Shown piece by piece: positions 60,420 to 64,000 of a DNA stretch of 64,000 bases. The position numbers and the translations under genes were made by a program. Each line of letters begins with the position of its first letter. Positions within the stretch are counted from its first letter, which is position 1. The notes below the pieces were generated by a model. That model had not been told where the DNA came from. It worked only from the letters and a program-made list of their open reading frames with translations, and searched no databases. The stretch spans positions 62,001 through 126,000 of the forward strand of contig NZ_JAIPUT010000004.1 of the NCBI RefSeq assembly GCF_020055635.1, in the 5' to 3' direction. The DNA is from Marivita sp. GTDB taxonomy: Bacteria > Pseudomonadota > Alphaproteobacteria > Rhodobacterales > Rhodobacteraceae.

Positions 60420-61949
60420 TTATTTCACGCGCCGAAGATGGGCGCCGCCGGTTGCGGCGTCGCGGGCCTGGTGCTGGCGCAGCCACTCTGTGACATCGGC
60501 GGCTGTCGCGGGTTCGGCAAAGAGGAAACCTTGCGCGAAGCGGCAATCCAGCTCGCGCAGCAGCCCATGTTCGCCGATGGTTTCGACGCCTTCGGCCAGA
60601 GCGTCCAGCTCCAGCGTGTCCGTCAGCCTGAGAATGGCCGCCAGCATCCGGCGTTTGTCGTCGGTCCTGTCGGCGCGCTGCACAAAACTCTGGTCGATCT
60701 TCACCCGCTGGATCGGGAAGTGCTGAAGCGTCGTGATCGAGGCATGCCCCGTGCCGAAATCGTCAAGGTCGATCCGGCATCCGAGATCTGCCAGGGCAAC
60801 AAGATTGCGACGGATGATGTCGTCGGTATCACCCGAGATCACGGATTCCAGAACCTCGATGACAAGCCGGGCGGGCCCGAGGCCCGCGCGATCCAGGTCG
60901 GTCGCGATATGCGCCGCGAGATCGGGATTGCGCAGTTCGGCACCCGACAGGTTCACGCTGACCGTCGGAACGTCCAGCCCGGCGTCATCCCAGCCCTGCA
61001 ACGCGCCAAGCGCCTGGCTCAGCATGGTCTGGCCAAGCCTGTCCATTTGCCCACTGTCGAGGATCGCCTGCAGGAATTCCGACGGCGCAATGCATCCGCG
61101 CGTCGGATGATCCCACCGTGCCAGCGCCTCCATCCCGACGACGTCACCGGTCTTGACGCGGATCTGGGGTTGGAAAAAGGCCTGGATCTGGCCGGTTTCC
61201 AGCGCGGTGATGATGTCGTGGTGCAGGTCGCGGCGCGACTGGCGTTGCCTGGACAGCTTGTCGGACCAGACACGCGTGGCGGATCCGCCTGTCGCTATCG
61301 CCTCGTCCAGCGCAAAGGCAGCCGAGCTGAGCCATTGCTGCGCCGTGGCGTTGCGCCCGAAGGTCAGCGAAGACGCGATCCCGACACTGACCGACACATA
61401 CCGTGTCGTCCCGGACAGCGAGAGCGGTTCTTCCGCGACGTCGCGCATCCGTTTGGCCAGATCGAGCAGCGTATCGAGCTTGAGCCGAAATCCCGGTGCG
61501 ATCAGGATGGCAAGGCGTTTGTCGCCGACCTGGAACAATTCGTCGGTTTCCCTCAGCATGGAGGCCAGGCGCGCCGACAGGAGCTGCCGCGCTTCGTCTG
61601 CAACCGTTTCACCCAGGCCTGCGGCGATGTCATCCAGACCGCTGATACCCAATTGGAAACAGGCGGTTGTCTGGCCATTGTGCTGCGCGATTTCCAGAAA
61701 TTCCTGCGCCGCGGACTCGACCGTTTGCCTGTGCCCGACACTCCGGGTTGGGTCCGTCGGCAGCCGGCCAAACCCGCCGGTCAGCGCATAGAGAAGCGGC
61801 GTCGTCAGGGCACAGAAGACCAGCAGAGCCTCGCCACCGCCCCAATAGGCCGCAAGGCAGATCGCCGGCAGGAACGCCAGCATCTGCGGCCCGCGCAGGC
61901 CGCGCCCCAGCATCGAAACAAGGTGTTTTTGGTCAAATCCTGATCGCAT
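60420..61949 (-). CDS. EAL-domain c-di-GMP phosphodiesterase with degenerate GGDEF domain
   Basis: A 509-residue protein with two N-terminal hydrophobic segments (MLAFLPAICLAAYW, ALLVFCALTTPLLYALTGGF), a GGDEF-like domain and an EAL domain. In the GGDEF domain the signature is replaced (QVGDKRLAILI), so cyclase activity is not expected. The EAL domain keeps GMEALARWDHP, the metal Asp in LDDFGTGHASI, VKIDQSFV and AEGVET, so it should hydrolyse c-di-GMP. The ATG at 61949 is preferred over a TTG at 61988. Confidence 0.9.
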   Translation of the reverse strand: MRSGFDQKHLVSMLGRGLRGPQMLAFLPAICLAAYWGGGEALLVFCALTTPLLYALTGGFGRLPTDPTRSVGHRQTVESAAQEFLEIAQHNGQTTACFQLGISGLDDIAAGLGETVADEARQLLSARLASMLRETDELFQVGDKRLAILIAPGFRLKLDTLLDLAKRMRDVAEEPLSLSGTTRYVSVSVGIASSLTFGRNATAQQWLSSAAFALDEAIATGGSATRVWSDKLSRQRQSRRDLHHDIITALETGQIQAFFQPQIRVKTGDVVGMEALARWDHPTRGCIAPSEFLQAILDSGQMDRLGQTMLSQALGALQGWDDAGLDVPTVSVNLSGAELRNPDLAAHIATDLDRAGLGPARLVIEVLESVISGDTDDIIRRNLVALADLGCRIDLDDFGTGHASITTLQHFPIQRVKIDQSFVQRADRTDDKRRMLAAILRLTDTLELDALAEGVETIGEHGLLRELDCRFAQGFLFAEPATAADVTEWLRQHQARDAATGGAHLRRVK

Positions 61950-62014
61950 CCCGGTCTTGCCCCAATGCCCCAAACTCGTTCGACGCAAGATGGCGGGAGT
62001 TGGTAACCGAAGGT

Positions 62015-62908
62015 TTAACGGAGCCTTGGAATGTCCGTCAAATTCTCTGCATCCTCTTTGGGCTGGGTGAAAAGTTCCTTGAAATCAAAGAGATCGTTGT
62101 CCAGAAGATGCGATGGACGTGCATTGGTCAGCGCGCGGAACATCACCTGACGACGGCCGGGGCTGTTCTTTTCCCAGCCATCCAGAATGGCCTTGACCTG
62201 CTGTCTTTGCAGCCCGTCTTGGCTGCCGCACAGATCGCAGGGAATGATCGGATAGCTCATCGCCCTTGCGAATTTCTCGCAATCGGACTCCGCAACATGG
62301 GCCAGGGGGCGATAGACAAACAGATCGCCATCCTCGTTGACCAGTTTCGGCGGCATCGTGGCAAGCCGCCCGCCGTGAAACAGGTTCATGAAGAACGTCT
62401 CGAGGATATCGTCCCGGTGATGGCCCAGCACCACCGCGGAACAGCCTTCCTCGCGCGCGACGCGGTACAGGTTGCCCCGGCGCAGCCGCGAACAGAGCGC
62501 GCAATAGGTTCGTCCCTGCGGCACCTTGTCGACAACGATGGAGTAGGTGTCCTGGTACTCGATCCGGTGCGGCACGCCCATCTTTTCAAGAAATTCCGGC
62601 AGGACCGTCGCCGGGAACCCCGGCTGCCCCTGATCGAGATTGCACGCCAGAAGATCGACCGGCAGCAGCCCGCGCCACTTGAGCTCGTGCAGCACCGCAA
62701 GCAGCGTATAGCTGTCCTTGCCGCCCGACAGGCAGACCAGCCAGCGCGCCGGAGGCGCGTCGGGATGGCGCGCGTCGCGCTCGATCATGCCGTATTGTTC
62801 GACCGCCTCGCGGACGTTCTGCACGATCCGCTTGCGCAGCTTCTTGAACTCGGTGGTCTTGGGCGCACCGTAGAACAGCGGGTGGATATCGTCGGCATCA
62901 TCAAGCAT
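62015..62908 (-). CDS. ttcA: tRNA 2-thiocytidine biosynthesis protein TtcA
   Basis: A 297-residue ATP-dependent thiolase of position 32 cytidine in tRNA. The PP-loop [13 protein letters not shown], the [10 protein letters not shown] pair and the third Cys site [12 protein letters not shown] are all present, the last holding the Fe-S cluster. The family C-terminal [15 protein letters not shown] is intact. It lies just downstream of the hrpB 3' end, with 41 bases between. Confidence 0.95.
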   Translation of the reverse strand: MLDDADDIHPLFYGAPKTTEFKKLRKRIVQNVREAVEQYGMIERDARHPDAPPARWLVCLSGGKDSYTLLAVLHELKWRGLLPVDLLACNLDQGQPGFPATVLPEFLEKMGVPHRIEYQDTYSIVVDKVPQGRTYCALCSRLRRGNLYRVAREEGCSAVVLGHHRDDILETFFMNLFHGGRLATMPPKLVNEDGDLFVYRPLAHVAESDCEKFARAMSYPIIPCDLCGSQDGLQRQQVKAILDGWEKNSPGRRQVMFRALTNARPSHLLDNDLFDFKELFTQPKEDAENLTDIPRLR

Positions 62909-62949
62909 GGGCGCGGTCTACGGCGGATCGTCCGATGCGGCAAGGCCTG

Positions 62950-64000
62950 TCAGCGGGCACGCGGTTTGGCGCGCAGGGTCGGGTCTGCCTCGGTCGGGTC
63001 CTCGGGCCAGGGATGTTTGGGATAGGCCGCGCGCATGTCCTTGCGCACATCGGCATAGGAGCCGGCCCAGAACCCCGGCAGGTCCATCGTGGTCTGGACC
63101 GGACGGCGGGCCGGCGACAGAAGCGTCACCCGCAAGGGCGTCTTGCCGACCATCGGATGTGTCTTCTGGCCGAACATCTCTTGCAGGCGCAACGCGATCT
63201 CCGGGTGTTCGCCGGTATAGTCGATGGGAATCTCGCGCCCCAGGGGTGTGGTGAACCTGCCCGGAACGGCGCTCTCCACCGCCTGCATCTGGGCCCAGTC
63301 CAGCCTGAGGCGCAAGGCATTGAGCAGGTCGAACCGCTTCCAGTCCTCGGCGCTGCGCACCCCTGTCAGATGCGGCAGCAGCCAGGTTTCCAAGGTCTCG
63401 AGAAGTGCCGCCTCCGACATGTCCGGAAGGTCGTGCCCGGCCTCGCGCGCCAGCGTCACCCGCGCCACGAACCGGCGCGCGGCATCCGTCATCGCAGGGG
63501 CCAAGCCGAGATCGCGCACGCCGTCCAGCATCGCCGCCGCCACCGCGTCGGGCGGCGCGTCCTTCCAGATGCGATCGTCCAGCGCGATCGCCCCGAGCTT
63601 TTCCTGCTGTCGCGAAACCACGCGTCGGTCGCGTTTCGACCAGGCGCAGGTATCGACCCAGGCGATCTGGTCGGCGTAAAGCGCGCGCACCGCGCTTTCG
63701 GGGATCTGCATCGCCTGTCGGATGCGCGCCTCACGCGGATTGCCGTCCAGATCGGTCGCCACGATCAACCGCGCCCCGGCCAGCGGATCGCCCTCGTCCA
63801 TCACCGCTCCCTTGCCGCCGGAGAGCTGATAGCGCGGCGCGTCGCCCTTGCGGCGCAATCCGATCCGGTCGGGATAGGCCAGAGCGGCCATCTCTGCCGG
63901 GCCAAGGTCCGTGCCGCTGCGGGCGGGCGCGACCCGCGCGAGGCGTTTGGCCTCGGTCCGGATCCGCTCCAGCGCCCCCCGGTTCAGCGTCGCGCGCCGT
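62950..64000 (-). CDS. hrpB: ATP-dependent helicase HrpB, C-terminal part (truncated at window end)
   Basis: The minus-strand frame runs from the end of the window with no start, so the helicase domains are outside. The visible part is the HrpB-specific C-terminal domain: ALAYPDRIGLRRKGDAPRYQ, LSGGKGAVMDEGDPLAGARL, RFTTPLGREIPIDYTGEHP and LLSPARRPVQTTMDLPGFW. It is a DEAH-box RNA helicase of unclear bacterial role. Confidence 0.93.
   Translation of the reverse strand, partial: RRATLNRGALERIRTEAKRLARVAPARSGTDLGPAEMAALAYPDRIGLRRKGDAPRYQLSGGKGAVMDEGDPLAGARLIVATDLDGNPREARIRQAMQIPESAVRALYADQIAWVDTCAWSKRDRRVVSRQQEKLGAIALDDRIWKDAPPDAVAAAMLDGVRDLGLAPAMTDAARRFVARVTLAREAGHDLPDMSEAALLETLETWLLPHLTGVRSAEDWKRFDLLNALRLRLDWAQMQAVESAVPGRFTTPLGREIPIDYTGEHPEIALRLQEMFGQKTHPMVGKTPLRVTLLSPARRPVQTTMDLPGFWAGSYADVRKDMRAAYPKHPWPEDPTEADPTLRAKPRAR

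Noticed and set aside
1..64000. CRISPR arrays, insertion sequences or prophage genes
   Set aside because: No regularly spaced identical repeats with spacers, no transposase or integrase motifs and no phage structural proteins were seen.

Overview
The window is a 64 kb piece of a GC-rich alphaproteobacterial chromosome, most likely from the Rhodobacteraceae (roseobacter group). This rests on protein type and gene content: a BztABCD-type general amino acid transporter, a PutA without a DNA-binding domain next to an Lrp-type regulator, an ATP12-type F1 assembly chaperone, the yidC-engB-argB neighbourhood, CCA-encoding tRNAs and many periplasmic-binding-protein ABC systems. No integrase, transposase, phage structural gene or CRISPR array was seen.

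Layout. 1-492: a low-GC stretch that on the minus strand looks like a structured leader RNA followed by a 21-31 residue membrane peptide and a hairpin. 493-7684: housekeeping and proline use (ettA, a rhomboid protease, putA with a divergent putR-like regulator, a TPR protein), then tRNA-Leu(TAA). 7896-19459: a LysR gene divergent from an eleven-gene collinear unit. That unit holds a polar-amino-acid ABC importer, a class III aminotransferase, both subunits of a CoA-transferase, two M20 deacylases, a thiolase and an alanine racemase-like enzyme. It reads as a complete route from an imported acylated or D-configured amino compound to acyl-CoA and acetyl-CoA. 19498-21798: FkbM methyltransferase, a Crp/Fnr regulator and two small proteins. 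21998-33264: an AraC gene divergent from a Liv-type importer operon with two aldehyde dehydrogenases, a short-chain dehydrogenase and a flotillin-like protein, probably for an alcohol or aldehyde substrate. 33329-38163: a minus-strand operon of a SARP/TPR-like regulator, a glycine-leucine-repeat PAP2/vanadium haloperoxidase-fold protein and a cytoplasmic-looking S8 protease. 38299-41299: a small protein, a second polar amino acid ABC system and an AhpD-like protein that appears 3'-truncated. 41305-41402: four tandem perfect palindromes. 41401-50795: TetR, hom, glpX, recJ, tRNA-Glu(TTC), rarA, crcB, rluC and the ATP12 chaperone. 50976-55417: bztABCD. 55481-64000: sixA-like, a ferredoxin-like protein, argB, engB, a probable MOSC remnant, yidC, an EAL protein, ttcA and the 3' part of hrpB.

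The most unusual items are the palindrome array with centres 24-25 bp apart, the 1-492 RNA/peptide locus, the deacylase-racemase-aminotransferase-CoA-transferase-thiolase cluster, the protease/haloperoxidase-fold operon with its repeat, the long C-terminal tail on one LivF ATPase, and the decayed MOSC gene between yidC and engB. Functions are inferred from visible motifs and family knowledge only. Substrates of the catabolic clusters cannot be read from sequence alone.
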